Shown piece after piece: positions 10,777 through 23,116 of a stretch of DNA of 64,000 bases. Origin of the DNA: Raphanus sativus (lineage: Eukaryota; Streptophyta; Magnoliopsida; Brassicales; Brassicaceae); contig NC_079519.1 in assembly GCF_000801105.2 (NCBI RefSeq), positions 28,371,288 through 28,435,287 of the forward strand. The letters are read 5' to 3'. The translations under genes and the position numbers were made by a program. The notes beneath the pieces were generated by a model. The model searched no databases, had not been told where the DNA came from, and saw nothing but the letters and a program-made list of their open reading frames with translations. Position 1 is the first letter of the stretch; the number at the start of each line of letters is the position of its first letter.

Positions 10777-11932
10777 ATGGATTCTGAGCTTTATATCTTT
10801 GATGGGTCTTCATCTTCTTCCTCAATTTGCCACCATTCAAGTAGTACTGAACCAGATATGTTTTCTTCCGACACGACAACAACAACAGATCTCTTTTGCA
10901 AAAATCCTTATCTCAATCCTATAGATGATCCATATCTTAATTTCTTTGACAACTTTACCCCTACGACTCATCATCTCCTCTCTTTATCTCCTCCACTCTC
11001 TCAACTCCAAACCCTTAACCTCTCCCACACTAACACGTTCCCCAGTTTCGAAAGCTTCGACCCCGTCAAGACAGAGCATCCTCTGTTTAACTCTTCAGTC
11101 ATAGAAGATTCATCCAGTTTTCCGAATCAGAATCTCTTAAGCTCGCCGGAAAACTCTTTCCTCTCCGATCACATGCGACGTGTCTGCAGCACTGGAGATT
11201 TGCAGGTATCAGTTTACTGTTTTCCTCTGTAATTTTACCTCTAAAACAAAGAGAGTAACTTTTTGTGTATTTTTAAAGAATCCGAGAATGGATACTACGG
11301 GGCAACGATCGTACTCGAGTCCTTTAGGTGCGGAGAGCTCATGGACGACGCCGTTTCCCGGCGAAGAACAGGGTTTGAAGGTGGGGCGTTACGGTGCGGA
11401 AGAACGTAAAGAGAAGATTTCAAAGTATAGAGCTAAACGAACGCAAAGAAACTTCACCAAAACCATTAAGGTATATTCACTAAACGTTTACACATTTCAA
11501 ACTATGGGATATTTTTAGTTGCATGGTTATAATTAGTTTATTTAAATGAAATGTTATTTGAAGTATGCATGCCGGAAAACGTTGGCGGACAACAGACCGA
11601 GAGTACGTGGCAGGTTTGCACGTAACGACGAAGTTTTAGAGAACCCCAAGATTGCTTCTTCTTTCACTATACAAGAAGACGACGACCTTTGGGTAATTTA
11701 TTGCCAAACTACATAACTTTCTTTTCTCCTTAACTACATTATTTTTTTTTACACAAAGGTTGTATTTGAATTGAGCTTTTAAGTTAATAACAATCTAAGA
11801 ATTATTTCTTATGAACTTGTGGGGCAGAATTTGGATGGGTTGCATGAGGAAGAAGAAGCTTTTATGAGTAGTTTTGTGGAATGTCAGTCTCAGCCTCAAC
11901 GACAAGTGCAATACACAACTTCCTTCTGGTGA
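10777..11932 (+). CDS. CCT-motif transcriptional regulator
   Basis: Four exons: 10777-11205, 11279-11470, 11564-11692 and 11828-11932, all GT-AG and in phase, 284 residues. The N-terminal half is rich in Ser, Thr, Pro and acidic residues, typical of an activation region. The CCT motif spans about residues 186-228 across the exon 2/3 junction: RKEKISKYRAKRTQRNFTKT, then IKYACRKTLADNRPRVRGRF. CCT motifs act in nuclear import and in contact with DNA-binding partners such as NF-Y. No B-box or response-regulator domain is present, so it belongs to the CCT-only family. From memory it resembles AT1G63820 and its duplicate AT5G41380. The C-terminus ends in TTSFW. The specific role is unknown. Confidence 0.85.
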
Positions 11933-12395
11933 AAGCATATCTGTCCGAAGAAAAAGAAGAGCTGAATATTATATTTTCCGACTTAATTTTATAATGGAAT
12001 GGAATCAAATCGAGTCATATAATGGATATTTATTTTTGATTCTCACTTACATCAAGAACAAAAACTATGCGATTTATGACACTATTGTATAGTGCTACAC
12101 CAGAAAAACAATTCAAGTTCTTTATAAACAACAGTAATAATTACAAAATATGATTTATTTTGGTAGAATAAAATTGTGGTTTAACTAGTCACTTAGCGAT
12201 AGTGGTATTGTATCTTTTTCATTGTTTTACTTTTATTAATATATACTGTTTTTCAATTGCCTTTATGTGAATATATAGAAAGTCTAAACATCTGTATCGC
12301 CTTTGGAGAAATATTTGACCCTTGTAAGAAGATTCTTCGGTGAAATGATGTAGTTAATTGAATCACTTTTGAATTAGTGGACTACCAAACATTTA
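11933..12395. other. 3' flank of the CCT gene
   Basis: AT-rich sequence with probable 3' UTR and no further gene. Confidence 0.4.
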
Positions 12396-12727
12396 GGGGA
12401 TGTATTCAATTTAACATTTGATGTGATTTAATTTTTGATAGAGTTTTAGATGATTTTAATAAGTTGGAGAAATTTAGGTGGGTTTTGTTAAACTACTCTA
12501 GAATATCACCTAAAACAATGAGATTTGAGTTTTAATTTTTTTAACTAAGAAACTCCACCCAAACACCCTAAAATCACCTCAAAACTTTAAAATCTCACAA
12601 CTTAAAATATTTGTCAAGTTCAATAACAGTGGATTTTAAATGAGTTTTTAAAATTCATGTTTGAATAACAGTGGATTTGTCATTTTAATACAAATCACCT
12701 GAAACTCTCGGTTGAATACACCCCCCT
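12396..12727. mobile_element. MITE with GGGGATGTATTCAA-type ends
   Basis: The left end reads GGGGATGTATTCAATTTAA and the reverse complement of the right end reads GGGGGGTGTATTCAACC, so the ends are inverted copies. The body has several inverted segments built around GATTTTA/TAAAATC words and has no coding potential. It is flanked by TTTA on both sides, as expected for small Harbinger/Tourist-like MITEs, though the exact target duplication is ambiguous because of overlap with the ends. Confidence 0.65.
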
Positions 12728-14485
12728 TTATATAATCTTTAGTTATTTATCATGAGAAGATTAATATATTAATGGTCCGAATCATTGACAGTAGTCAAGA
12801 TCCTCTATCGTCATGTTGGTATGTATTGTGTTGTGTGCGACTGTGTTATGCAATCATTAATAGCTTAGAGGAAGTGAGGAACACAATTCAAATATAAAAT
12901 GTAAGTTTGTCTGGTCCACTAGTTTTCGTACAGTGATCAGTTGATTAAACAGACATCAACGTTAAATTTATAGTGCATATTTAATTTCTTTAAAGATTTT
13001 TTTTGAGAATTGATTTGCTAATTTTTGTAAGAATAAGTTGAACATTTTAAAATGGCCTTTCTGTTGTTTAAAACTGAAAATAGTTTTATAAACTACGTGC
13101 ACGTATTTAAATGAAGGTTGTAGATTTCAAATCATTTGACATTGAAAAGATCCTTTTATGGAAAATAGAAATTTGAACTAATATATAACCATTTCTTTTC
13201 GAGAGGTTAATTATTTTTGACGTAGTTAAAACAAGCAGCTATATGGGTCAAAGCAGGAGCATTATATTTCAAAATATTCTTAAACCTATGTTCAATTTTC
13301 AATCGATATTTAAGTTAAATTTGTGTGTTAAAATTTAAATTTTTTTGAGTTTTCATATTTGTTTCGTTGAGTCTTGTTTTGCTATAGTTGCACATATTCA
13401 AAACGGTATATTTCATCAAAAATATTTAATATTATAAATTACAAATCGAAACAATCAAAACATATACAATATTTGTATTAACGTTTGGCTTCGTAAAAAA
13501 AAAAAAAATATATATATATCCTTTGGCTATCATCTATTCTAATCTAATACGATATGTTGACAATATACAAACAAGTTTCAAAATTATCAACTTGCAAATT
13601 CTGGCTCTATGTAGTACCTGCTTTCGAAATAATTGGTTACCTAAAAAGGAAAGCTGATGCCTCATATGGAATATGTTCTTGCAATCGAACATCGATATAT
13701 TTACTTTTTGAAATAGTTTTATGTTTTCTAATGAAATATAGAGTAAACCAGCATCATTCTATGAATACATTAGTTAATCAAAGTAACTTATACTACAACT
13801 AATCGGTCAAAATATCCACTGTAGTTAGATCCACATATTTAGGTTTCAGAATTTACGTACTTAATTTTTTTTTGACGTATTCTATATATTTAAGATTAAA
13901 TTCTGTGCTGGTTCGTCATTTTTAGGTGTTTAATTAACGAAAATTACAGAAATATTAAGTTATTTCTATATTTATCTTTTTCACAAACCATACATCACAT
14001 TTTTTTAACTTTACAAACCATACATCATTATCAATTTTCTTTTATTCGTGTTTGTTTGTGTCCGGAATAAGCCGGATAAGTTACCAACCGGATCCTCATA
14101 ACCAACTTGGATATATACTTATGTTCTCCATTTGATTTTCAAATAAACTTCTAAAATTATATATATTGAACTACCTTTTTAAAAGTAGATGCAAACAGCT
14201 AAAGTTTAATTTTCCTCTTATTAAGAAAAACACTTGCTGGAGAATAATATGATGGTATCTCAAGTTGTTTATCAATTAGCAGATCGTATTGTTATTTTTT
14301 TCGCACTAGCCTTCGATCTCTCTTTTTCTTCTTGTTAATTCTTTTTTTTTTTGGTAAACATGTTAAGATTCTTGTTAATTCTTCTTATGACTTTTTCATA
14401 TGAAAATATAAAAGTTGAAAAATTGCATTTGGTATTGTCTTCCGTATGAGGTGAAAATCTCATGTCCGGCTATGTAAAATCGGCA
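12728..14485. other. AT-rich gene-free interval
   Basis: No recognisable coding sequence. The open stretch at 13554-13802 has no known domain and I regard it as chance. Confidence 0.4.
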
Positions 14486-14676
14486 AAACACTAAACCCTA
14501 AACCCTAAATACTAAACCCTAAACTCTAAACCCTAAATACTAAACCCTAAATACTAAACCCTAAATCCTTGGATAAATCCTAAACTCTAGGATTTAGAAT
14601 TTATCCAAGTGTTTTGGATAAACCAAGGTTTAAAGTTTATCTAAGGGTTTAGGATTTAGGATTTAGGGTTTAGTGT
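14486..14676. repeat. Telomere-like palindromic repeat
   Basis: The left arm begins AACACTAAACCCTAAA and carries about eight CCCTAAA or CTAAATA units (to about 14570). The right arm (14641-14676) is the inverse, GGGTTTAGGATTTAGGATTT and on to GTGTT. Between them a second hairpin pairs GGATAAAT with ATTTATCC. The units are degenerate plant telomere repeats, but the mirrored arrangement suggests a hairpin element rather than a simple interstitial telomere tract. Confidence 0.7.
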
Positions 14677-15399
14677 TGGTTGACGGTATTAAAAGTATAT
14701 TTTTAACGTGTTTTTGTTTGCAATTATTTTTATTTTTATTTATTTTTATTTTTATTTTAAAAATATAATAAAACTTGACAATATTTTATTTCCTTTTTTA
14801 AAAGATATTGAATATGAAATAACAAAATCCTATTGGCTGGGTGAACCTAAAAGTTCACTCTAGGGGTGAACCAAAGAATTTCTCAAAAATAGCCGCCAAA
14901 GTAAAATTAAAAAATACATTGCAGGGAGACGTTGAATGGGCTTTGCTAATTATGTGATGTGCTTGACCCTTTATAATAACCAAGTGGTGACAAAGTAAAT
15001 TAATTTAGATGAACAGACAAAATGTTGCCAAGGCGGCTAGGCCTAAAGCAAATGGACAAGCCAAAATATGATTTACACAGAAAATATTTTTCATTCATTC
15101 AAAACAATTTTCTTACACGATTTGTGGTATGCATTGTTCTGAACTTTTGATTGTAATACTCTTTCAAGAATTGGATAGGTTAATTCTAAGTGAGCAAACA
15201 TATAGGTGAGACGAGGATATTGTCTCTTGGTACTGAGAGATGCATGCAAGGAGTAGAGGTAAGTCATCACTCATCACGGATGGGATCACATATTCCCAAT
15301 TAAATTTTTGTTCTATCAAATAATCAGTTGCTAAATGGCTCTATTAGCAACTACTGGTCAGCAAAACAGAAGCAAAAATACCTCTTGTTCTCTATCTAA

Positions 15400-15610
15400 C
15401 AAACTGCTAAAGTTTTGGGACATTGCCTATGACTCGGTTAAAGATGGAAATGGAAAAGAGATTTTTTTGGGATGATAACTGGTCACCTTTGCGGAAATTG
15501 CGAAACTTCTTGCTTTTTACAGAGCAAACACTATAAGAATCCCAAAAGCAGGTACTTTACACAATTTGTACATCGGAGACGGATGGAATGTCATGTTAAG
15601 AGACATGTTT
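15400..15610 (+). pseudogene. LINE reverse transcriptase C-terminal relic
   Basis: Broken frames read VKDGNGKEIFF, then WDDNWSP, then ANTIRIPKAGTLHNLYIGDG. GDGxxxxFWxDNW is the signature just before the zinc-binding RVT domain in plant LINEs. Frameshifts and stops show it is dead. Boundaries are approximate. Confidence 0.55.
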
Positions 15611-15830
15611 TTATATTCTGCTAAAAATCTCACCCTAAGAACCTCCAATAAACATGTTTTTGGCGGAATTTAAAAAAATGTTTCTTAACTTTTAACTAAA
15701 AAGCGAAGAACCGATTCTTATAAGTCCTTATTTAAAAAACGGTTTCTTAACTTTTTTAGTTAAAAATTAAGGAACAATTTCTTAACTACCACTAAGAAAT
15801 TCACTCTAAGAACTCGGGTTAATCATGATA
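15611..15830. repeat. Candidate hairpin-forming MITE
   Basis: The interval contains GTTTCTTAACTTTTAACTAA and further on TTTTTTAGTTAAAAATTAAG, which are inverted with respect to each other. It is bounded by CACCCTAAGAACC and CACTCTAAGAACT. This resembles the abundant CTAAGAACC-type Brassicaceae MITEs, but ends and target duplication are not clear. Confidence 0.4.
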
Positions 15831-18450
15831 GTTTATTTTGTTTGTGTCAATTAAAATTTATATTATTGTTACTAAATAAATAACACTTTACACTTGAGGG
15901 ACAAAGGCACCATAAGTCATTGTCATCATTGATAAAATTTCATTTATTGTGCGTATTATAGAGGATTGACTAAACACAAAAGCATAAGAGCATGATTATC
16001 AATAAGTAAGTAACATAAAGGGTTTCTTAATTTTTCTTTTGTTTTTTTTGGTCTGAAAAAAGAAGAATCAATCACGGGCCGCCACATGTTAGTGGAACCT
16101 ACGAACAGTATAAAAAACCCACTGAAATCGATCATTAATTCATGACTTCTGTTACCGATTTTTGGATAAATTGTGGGGCTCACATATTTTTTTTGTTTGT
16201 AAAACCTTCTGAAGACCCTACGATACTTATGGTCTAAGACTAATTACTTACTAATAGGAAGTAATCAGAAACCTTTTAAGATTTTTTTTCAGGGTTGGTC
16301 ATTTTATTCGTTAATTTTGATTTGATTTCTTATTTGTTTCTATTCAATCCAAAAAAATCTCAATATCCGTAAGTATTAGAAGTAAACCAAATATTAAAAA
16401 TTAATATCTGTTAAAAATAAATAAATAATAAATATTAAAATTTCAGAGTCAGATATATGCTCGTTTCAACTTTTATACAATATTGTATATGTACCACTAA
16501 ATATAGAAGTTTATATGTATAATTTTATATAACTACTATATGAACATATAAGTTTATTATTTTTATTTATAAAATTACTTATAGAAGTATTAAGTTAAGA
16601 AATGAATATAAAATCTTTATAAAAACTATAATTCTTCTAAGATTTTATGTTTTATAAGAACATTCAGTTATCTTTAATTTTTTTATAAAACATATAGTTT
16701 CAATAGTCTTTATTATATATTATGTCATATATATTTTAAAAACAGACTTGTATGGTTTATTCTAAATTTAAATATTCGTAAATATTCTCAAATATCTATA
16801 ATTTTTTAAATATATAAAAACTGTATATCCATATTTTTCCAAAGAAAAAAAAATCAGAAAATTAGATATTTATAAAAAACGAAGTAAATCTCAAATACTG
16901 TAAATTATGGTAGCATTTGATTCGCGTCCATCCTTGAGTTTTTTTTTATTTTGTTCACCTGTCCATCCTTGTTATCTGGCGAAAAATACTAGAGAGTGGA
17001 AATGTGTCTTTCCAAAACATTCAGACTTAGTGGCAGAGGGAATCTATGGAGAGTCCAAAATGATTCCAAACAGCTTTAACCGTACTCTCTTTCGTTTAAC
17101 AATTAATTGTATCTACTCAGTCACGAATTTCCATACAATATCTGCAGAAGGATCCATTAACACAACTCGCCATAGAATATCTAAAATTTAAGTTTAAATT
17201 AATATTAGATTCTGATCTATAATTTTAAAGTACGTGATTAATTTTGTATAAAATTTTATCATAATAAAATATATATTTAATTTTAGTTTTTGCTTATATC
17301 GTAGATCGATTTGGATTGTAATTAGTAATAATTAATTTAAAAATGTTCTTGCAGTTTTATATTTCTTATAATGTGTATATAATTTACTAAATTTTAGTTC
17401 ATTTTATACAAAATTTTAATTATAGTTTTGGAAAAAAAGACAAAAAAAACAAAACTAAGTTTTAGTTGGAAAAAAAATATAGCGAGCAAAAAACCTCCCA
17501 CATCTTTGTTTTTTACCCTTCTCCCACATCTTGAAAACAGTAGATCCGTAAAACCAATCCATTAATATGAAGTTATGAACAGATCCTCTCTGACATCACA
17601 TTTCAGAGACATTCGGAACAATAGACCCAGTGCTGCCATGGTGTGATGATCAAGTTTCCGCTTGTTCTTTGAAGACCATTCAATAAATGTCTATAAGTTT
17701 TATGATGGTTGTTTGATTTTTCAGTTTGCTCTAGTTATCTTTTCATCGGTGACTAGCCTTTGCATTGCAGAGAGTTATTAAAGCTTTAGTTTCATCTCTA
17801 AACTTAGCTTCAAAGTCGGATTGAAATTAGATTTTTCTCCTCTTTCTGACCTACAACTTTGTTTTTGGAAGAACTATTTTTGGGGTGATTTTCCTAGACT
17901 TTTCGCTACATTTAACAACTTAGATTCAAGAACATTGTTCTTCAAGGTTCTTTGAATCAAGCATTTCATTGTTGAAAAAAACATTTCATTAGTATTAATG
18001 ATATTCACATTCTTATTAAAAAATGGTGATGTTGAAGTCAAAAGCAAATAATAAAACAATGGTAATTGATTACTGATATTATATAAATATTTTTTTTTCG
18101 ATAATTCATTAGTTTAAATGGTCAGAGCCTTGTTTTGATTGTAAGAGTCAGATTGGTAATGACTGTAGCTTTAAAATTTAAGCTGTAGAAAAAATTTGTA
18201 GACTTTTTACTTTGGCTTTAGATTTTATTGCTGTAGATTTTGTGGAAAGCTCAAAAAAATTGATTTGAATATTTGGCTTTAAAAAAACATTTACAGAGCT
18301 TAGATTATTTCCGAAGCTGTGATTTTTAAAAAGTCATTAAAACTTGATTATTGTAAATTTGGCATTTTAGAAATAAATGGTGCTCTAGACAGCACCTACA
18401 TCCATTACCAATTATACCCTAAGAGAGGTGGAGCCGTGGAGGGATCAAAT
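15831..18450. other. AT-rich gene-free interval
   Basis: No gene is supported. A further MITE-like piece may lie at about 15985-16260, with GAGCATGATTATCAATAAGT at one side and a loosely inverted ATTACTTACTAATAGG at the other. An open stretch at 16907-17191 has no recognisable domain. Confidence 0.35.
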
Positions 18451-18630
18451 AATTTTGATTACATATTATTTTGTCTTAAATTTAGTGACAAAACGACTTA
18501 ATTTTAATTTCTGTTAAATATTCATTTAAATATTTGACATAATTTTGATCACATATTATTTTGTCTTAAATTTAGTGACAAAATGACTTAATATCAATTT
18601 CTGTTAAATATTTATACTAATGTTTTGTGG
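18451..18630 (+). repeat. Two tandem copies of a 90-bp unit
   Basis: AATTTTGATTACATATTATT at 18451 recurs as AATTTTGATCACATATTATT at 18541, and the similarity runs the full 90 bases through TTAGTGACAAAACGACTTAA and its copy. The few differences suggest a fairly young local duplication in non-coding DNA. Confidence 0.8.
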
Positions 18631-19190
18631 GTTGATTTGTGAGTTTTTGATATTGCGGTTAAAAGACCATTTATGTTTTTTTTTTTTTGCAGACTTCCTT
18701 TTCAAAATTTTTGTATACACACATGCAATACAACTACTCTGCAAAGGAGTCTAAATTACGTATTTATATTTTGCATATGCATACGTACATGTTTATGTTT
18801 GTTAAAAAAACTGTCTTACTAGTTTACAAAAAAAAAACTGTCTTACGTCAAAAATTGGTGCCAAAATATAACTTTACGCGAATTAAGACTAGGGAATTTG
18901 GTCGTTCTTTACCGCAAATTGTTTTTTTTTGCTCGTTTATTCCACTTTTCTCTTGTTTGTTCTCTCTTTTTCATATAAAAGTATAGTTTTAAAAGCTTGC
19001 CAGACTAATAAAAGATAAGCTACAATACTTTGTGCTAATTAATATTTTACGGGAATCTTTTTTGATTAATGATTTCATTTTACATTTAGTTGAACTATAT
19101 TATGTTTACATTTAAACAAAAAACAATAGATTGGTATTTTATCCAGGATGTTCGAAGTAAGATGTTCCAAACCCTAATATTTCTCCACAA

Positions 19191-19227
<37 letters not shown>

Positions 19228-20206
19228 TTTCTCCAAAATGAATTTTCATCCAATAGCATACCACTTGGTTTTAGATATTAGGTTAACTTTCATTTTCAAA
19301 CAAAGATCCTATAATGTTGAGATGAAACGAATAAATTACTATTACAAAGTGTTTTTTTGCTAGATGAATCTTCTCATTACCCTTTTCAATATTTTATTAA
19401 AATAGTGATTGATTTCCCAACCAATAGGGAGTTGGCATTTCGAAGAGATTCTATATAATAAAGCTTGTCGAACAAATAGATAAAGAATAAAGTATGAATT
19501 GATTATTTACTAAGACTTAATGTAGACTTTAGTTAATTAATTAATAAGAACTAGAGCACTCTTGAAAAAGTGGTCAAAAGCTACCTGCAAAAGTCTTTGT
19601 AGGTGCAAATTAAGGGAATTAAGAAATAAATTGTACAAAAATGTTACACAAATTATTCTTTCCAGGAACGTAAGACTTTACGCAACCAAGTAATTTTTAT
19701 TTCTCTAATTAATATATGGTTATTCTTCCATTTAACTTGTCTGCTTGAGTGTTAAATTTTTCTTACTTACTCCACAAAGACAAACTAGCTCAAAGACACT
19801 GTAATCTATCTTTCCAAATCTGTTAATTTGTGTGTGTTTATAGGTTTGGTTGTCTGTTTTGTTAGACATTGCAACTTTGTAAGTTCATACTTCATATCAG
19901 AGTCAGTCCTCATAGTTAATGTTTTGTTAGAAAAAGAAGATAATTAATGTTTTGTTAAAAAAAAGAAGATAGATAATGTTTTAAGTTTACCCAAAAAATT
20001 GAACCAAGCACCTTTTTGTTAATAGTAGAGCTATTGGGCCTTAAGTTTGTTACGAATACAACGTTTTATTAGCTTATATCACAGACCGAGTATTCATTCT
20101 TCTACCGTCATAGTTGGTCTGTTTAATCAGTGATTAGGCTTTGAGGTTTGGCTTTACAGGTTTGCAGAAAAAACGATAAATGCTACAGTGATTAGTATAG
20201 CGCGAG
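18631..20206. other. Gene-free interval with AAT microsatellite
   Basis: AT-rich. An (AAT)n microsatellite lies at 19191-19226. No ORF with recognisable content. Confidence 0.4.
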
Positions 20207-20278
20207 GCCCTTATAGCTCAGTGGTAGAGCGTCAGTCTTGTAAACTGAAGGTCCGTAGTTCAATCCTGCGTGAGGGCA
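20207..20278 (+). tRNA. tRNA-Thr (anticodon UGU)
   Basis: A 72-base cloverleaf. The acceptor stem GCCCTTA pairs with TGAGGGC and the discriminator is A. The D arm is GCTCAGTGGTAGAGC. The anticodon stem TCAGT/ACTGA holds the loop CTTGTAA, with anticodon TGT at 20239-20241. The T arm contains GTTCAATCC. The internal A box (TAGCTCAGTGG) and B box (AGTTCAATCC) of a pol III gene are intact. A run of T (20281-20285) directly follows and serves as the pol III terminator. It lies about 35 bases upstream of the first promoter motif of IMP4, on the same strand. It appears functional. Confidence 0.95.
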
Positions 20279-20280
20279 CC

Positions 20281-20285
20281 TTTTT
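20281..20285 (+). terminator. Pol III oligo-T terminator of tRNA-Thr
   Basis: Five T's start two bases after the discriminator base, the usual pol III stop signal. Confidence 0.75.
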
Positions 20286-20313
20286 AAAATTTGTTATACT
20301 TTGAACTTTTAAA

Positions 20314-20421
20314 GGCCCATATACTAAAAGGCCCAAAGAAGCTTACGATCCGTTTCACCTTTTTTTTATAGACTAACAAACACATTGCATCACTCCGAAA
20401 CCCCTTTCCCTAAAACCCTAA
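20314..20421 (+). promoter_or_regulatory. Site II and telo-box promoter of IMP4
   Basis: Two GGCCCA motifs (20314-20319 and 20330-20335), which are TGGGCC site II elements on the other strand, are followed by AAACCCTAA (20413-20421), a telo-box. Site II plus telo-box is the known promoter signature of plant ribosomal-protein and ribosome-biogenesis genes bound by TCP factors. This matches the downstream gene, an rRNA-processing factor. Confidence 0.75.
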
Positions 20422-20487
20422 ATCGCCACACCACAAAGGAAACGAGTTTCTTCGTAGCCTCTCCTCCCTCCCTCTCGACGAATCAAG

Positions 20488-22469
20488 ATGTTGCGCAGGA
20501 ACGTGAGGTTGAGAAAAGAGTATCTCTACAGGAAGAACTTGGAAGGTGATGAGCGTGAGATCTACGAGAAGAAGCGCAAGATAAGAGAAGCCCTCCAAGG
20601 TTCCGACTGATTCGTTTAACAATCTCTATTAAGGTTTTTCTCTCACTGTTCATTGATTTCGATTGCTTTGTTTTATGTGTAAAACAGAAGGGAAGCCGAT
20701 TCCTACTGAGCTCCGTAACGAGGAGGCCAAGCTTCGACAGGAGATTGATCTCGAAGATCAGAACACTGCCGGTAAATAATTCTACTCGTGTCGTGTTTCT
20801 TCTAGTTATTGATATGGATTCATTAGTAAGAAGCTTAGTGTTCGAAAAAGTTACTGTTTGTTTTTGTTTATATTATGTTTCTTATTGTATGTGTTCTGTT
20901 CGAAACTTAGTAATGCGGTTATGTTGTAGTGATATGTATTTTTTTTTGTTCAATTACATTTTTTTATTGTTTTATTTCTCTAACTATTATGCTTTGTGGA
21001 AAATAGTACCGCGGAGTCATATTGATGATGAATACGCAAATGCAACTGAGAAAGAACCCAAGATTTTGTTGACTACGTCTAGGGATCCAAGTGCTCCTCT
21101 TACCCGATTCGTCAAGGTATAGCAGCAAAGTTTAGTTTTGGTCAATGAATAACATGTTTAAAACATTCTTGATTGAAATTTTAATTGAGTGGAATCTTTT
21201 TGCAGGAATTGAACAATGTATTTCCTAACGCCAGTAGACTGAATCGTGGTAGTCAGGTATGTGTCTTCTTCTGGCTTTTTGTAATTCATACAAAGTGCAA
21301 GTATCTATAAATAATCCTTTTGGACCATCTTGTTTCCTGTTCATATGTGGACTAATAGTAACCATCACTAAGTGACCTTTATTTAATACACAATACACAT
21401 CTTTTTAGGGATCATAATACTTGAACTTGTTTTTTCTTTGTGCAGGTCATTTCTGAGATTATTGAAACTGCGCGTTCTCATGATTTTACTGATGTGATAT
21501 TTGTTTCTGAGAACCGTGGTAAGCCTGACGGTCTTATTATCTCTCATCTCCCGTTCGGACCTACTGCCTACTTTCAGTTACTTAATGTGGTAAGTACCTC
21601 TTTGAGTTTTTTAGTGTTTTCTGAAATACTTTGCTTTGCTTCGCTTAATCCAGAGTACCCCTTTTCGTTTTTAGGTAACAAGACATGAGATTCAAACCAA
21701 GAAAGAAATGGGTAAAATGTCTGAGCAGTATCCTCATCTCATTTTTGAACGCTTTACAACCCAGGTCTGTATATTAGTTGAACACTTCACTTACTTTATT
21801 GCAATTTAAACGAGTTTTGTAGATTTGATTTACTCCTTTTTTTTGGTTTCTAATGTGAAACATGTTTGATCTTTTGGCAGATGGGTAAAAGAGTTATGAA
21901 CATCTTAAAACACATCTTCCCAGTTCCTAAACTTGATGCAAAGCGCATAGTTACTTTTTCTAATGAATCTGATTACATTTCATTCAGGTATACAAGTTCT
22001 CTCCATAATGTAACTAAGTTCTAGATAACTATGTTTTGTTTTGTGTCGTTTACTTGTTTGAAAATTCTTATGGGGGTGTATAATATGTATATAGGAATCA
22101 TGTGTATGATAAAGGAGAAGGAGGCCCGAAATCGATTGAGCTAAAAGAAATTGGTCCTCGGTTTGAGTTGCGGCTCTACCAGGTAATACGCACTCGGTTT
22201 ATTCTGTTTTGAGTCCTCGGTTTTCATAACTGACCTGAAACTTTTTAAAAATTTTTTTTTTACAAAATGGTATTTGTTTTGTTAAATGTATCTTGAAAAT
22301 ATTTTATGTCTATTCTGTGTATATCGCAGATTCAATCTAGTTCATTAACATCAATGCTGTTTCTTTGCAGGTGAAATTAGGAACATTGGAACAAGATGAG
22401 GCAGAGGTCGAATGGGTTCTGAGACCGTACATGAACACTGCTAAAAAACGCCAGTTTCTCGGTGAATGA
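20488..22469 (+). CDS. IMP4: IMP4, U3 snoRNP Brix-domain rRNA-processing protein
   Basis: Nine exons: 20488-20599, 20688-20771, 21007-21116, 21206-21256, 21446-21589, 21675-21764, 21881-21987, 22095-22182 and 22371-22469, all GT-AG and in phase, 294 residues. The N-terminus MLRRNVRLRKEYLYRKNLEG is the basic IMP4 start. The Brix domain runs from about residue 80 with ILLTTSRDPSAPLTRFVKEL, HDFTDVIFVSENRGKPDGLI, HLPFGPTAYFQLLNV, NILKHIFPVPK and GPRFELRLYQVKLGTL. IMP4 works with MPP10 and IMP3 on the U3 snoRNA to process 18S rRNA in the nucleolus. Length and motifs equal the Arabidopsis protein (AT1G63780, from memory). The upstream site II and telo-box motifs agree with the role. It is convergent with the TNL gene. 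Confidence 0.95.
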
Positions 22470-23116
22470 TGATAATATGCTAAAACGCCAGCTATTTTCG
22501 AATTCTGTTTTACCTTTTGATTTTGTTTTGTTGAAGGAGCTGTTCAAACCATTATGTGACACAGAATATTTCGAAAAACTTTTATGATCTAAAATTAGCA
22601 TTATAGATTTGCTGTTACCCTTTTTTGTGGAAAACGTTTTACTTCAGAAAAAAGAAAACATGCTCTTATATATGCAGACCTTGTTGATGGTGTCTGGTAT
22701 AATCCCATACATAATTGTGATTGGTGTTAGTGGAGTGTTTCGGGAAGATATATCTAACTCGATGAGATCTATAGACCAGATTCCATATCTCTTTCGATAC
22801 ACCGGCATTGAAAGATGAGATGGTTGGCTGTGTCGTTCTTTTCCCCAACAAAATAGAAAGGATGAATCAACACTTATTCCTATGTGTTGTAATGAAACTG
22901 CTACTGGAATTAGCTTCCAGAGTTTCGGTTACGACCACCCTGATATTTTGGTTGGAGAAGTACATAGCTAAGGTCCATACACAACTAGTGAACATTTTGT
23001 AATGGCCAAGTCAATCACAACAAGATAACATTACTGGAGTCTTAAAACTAGTACAGAAATACTATGATGTGACATACTATGAAAGGAAAAAAAAATACAA
23101 AATAAAAAACTAGGAA
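22470..23116. other. Convergent 3' region between IMP4 and the TNL
   Basis: Contains the 3' UTRs of both genes. No separate gene is supported. Confidence 0.5.

Noticed and set aside
16907..17191. 94-residue open frame
   Set aside because: No domain, no splice context and no coding bias was recognised; treated as chance.
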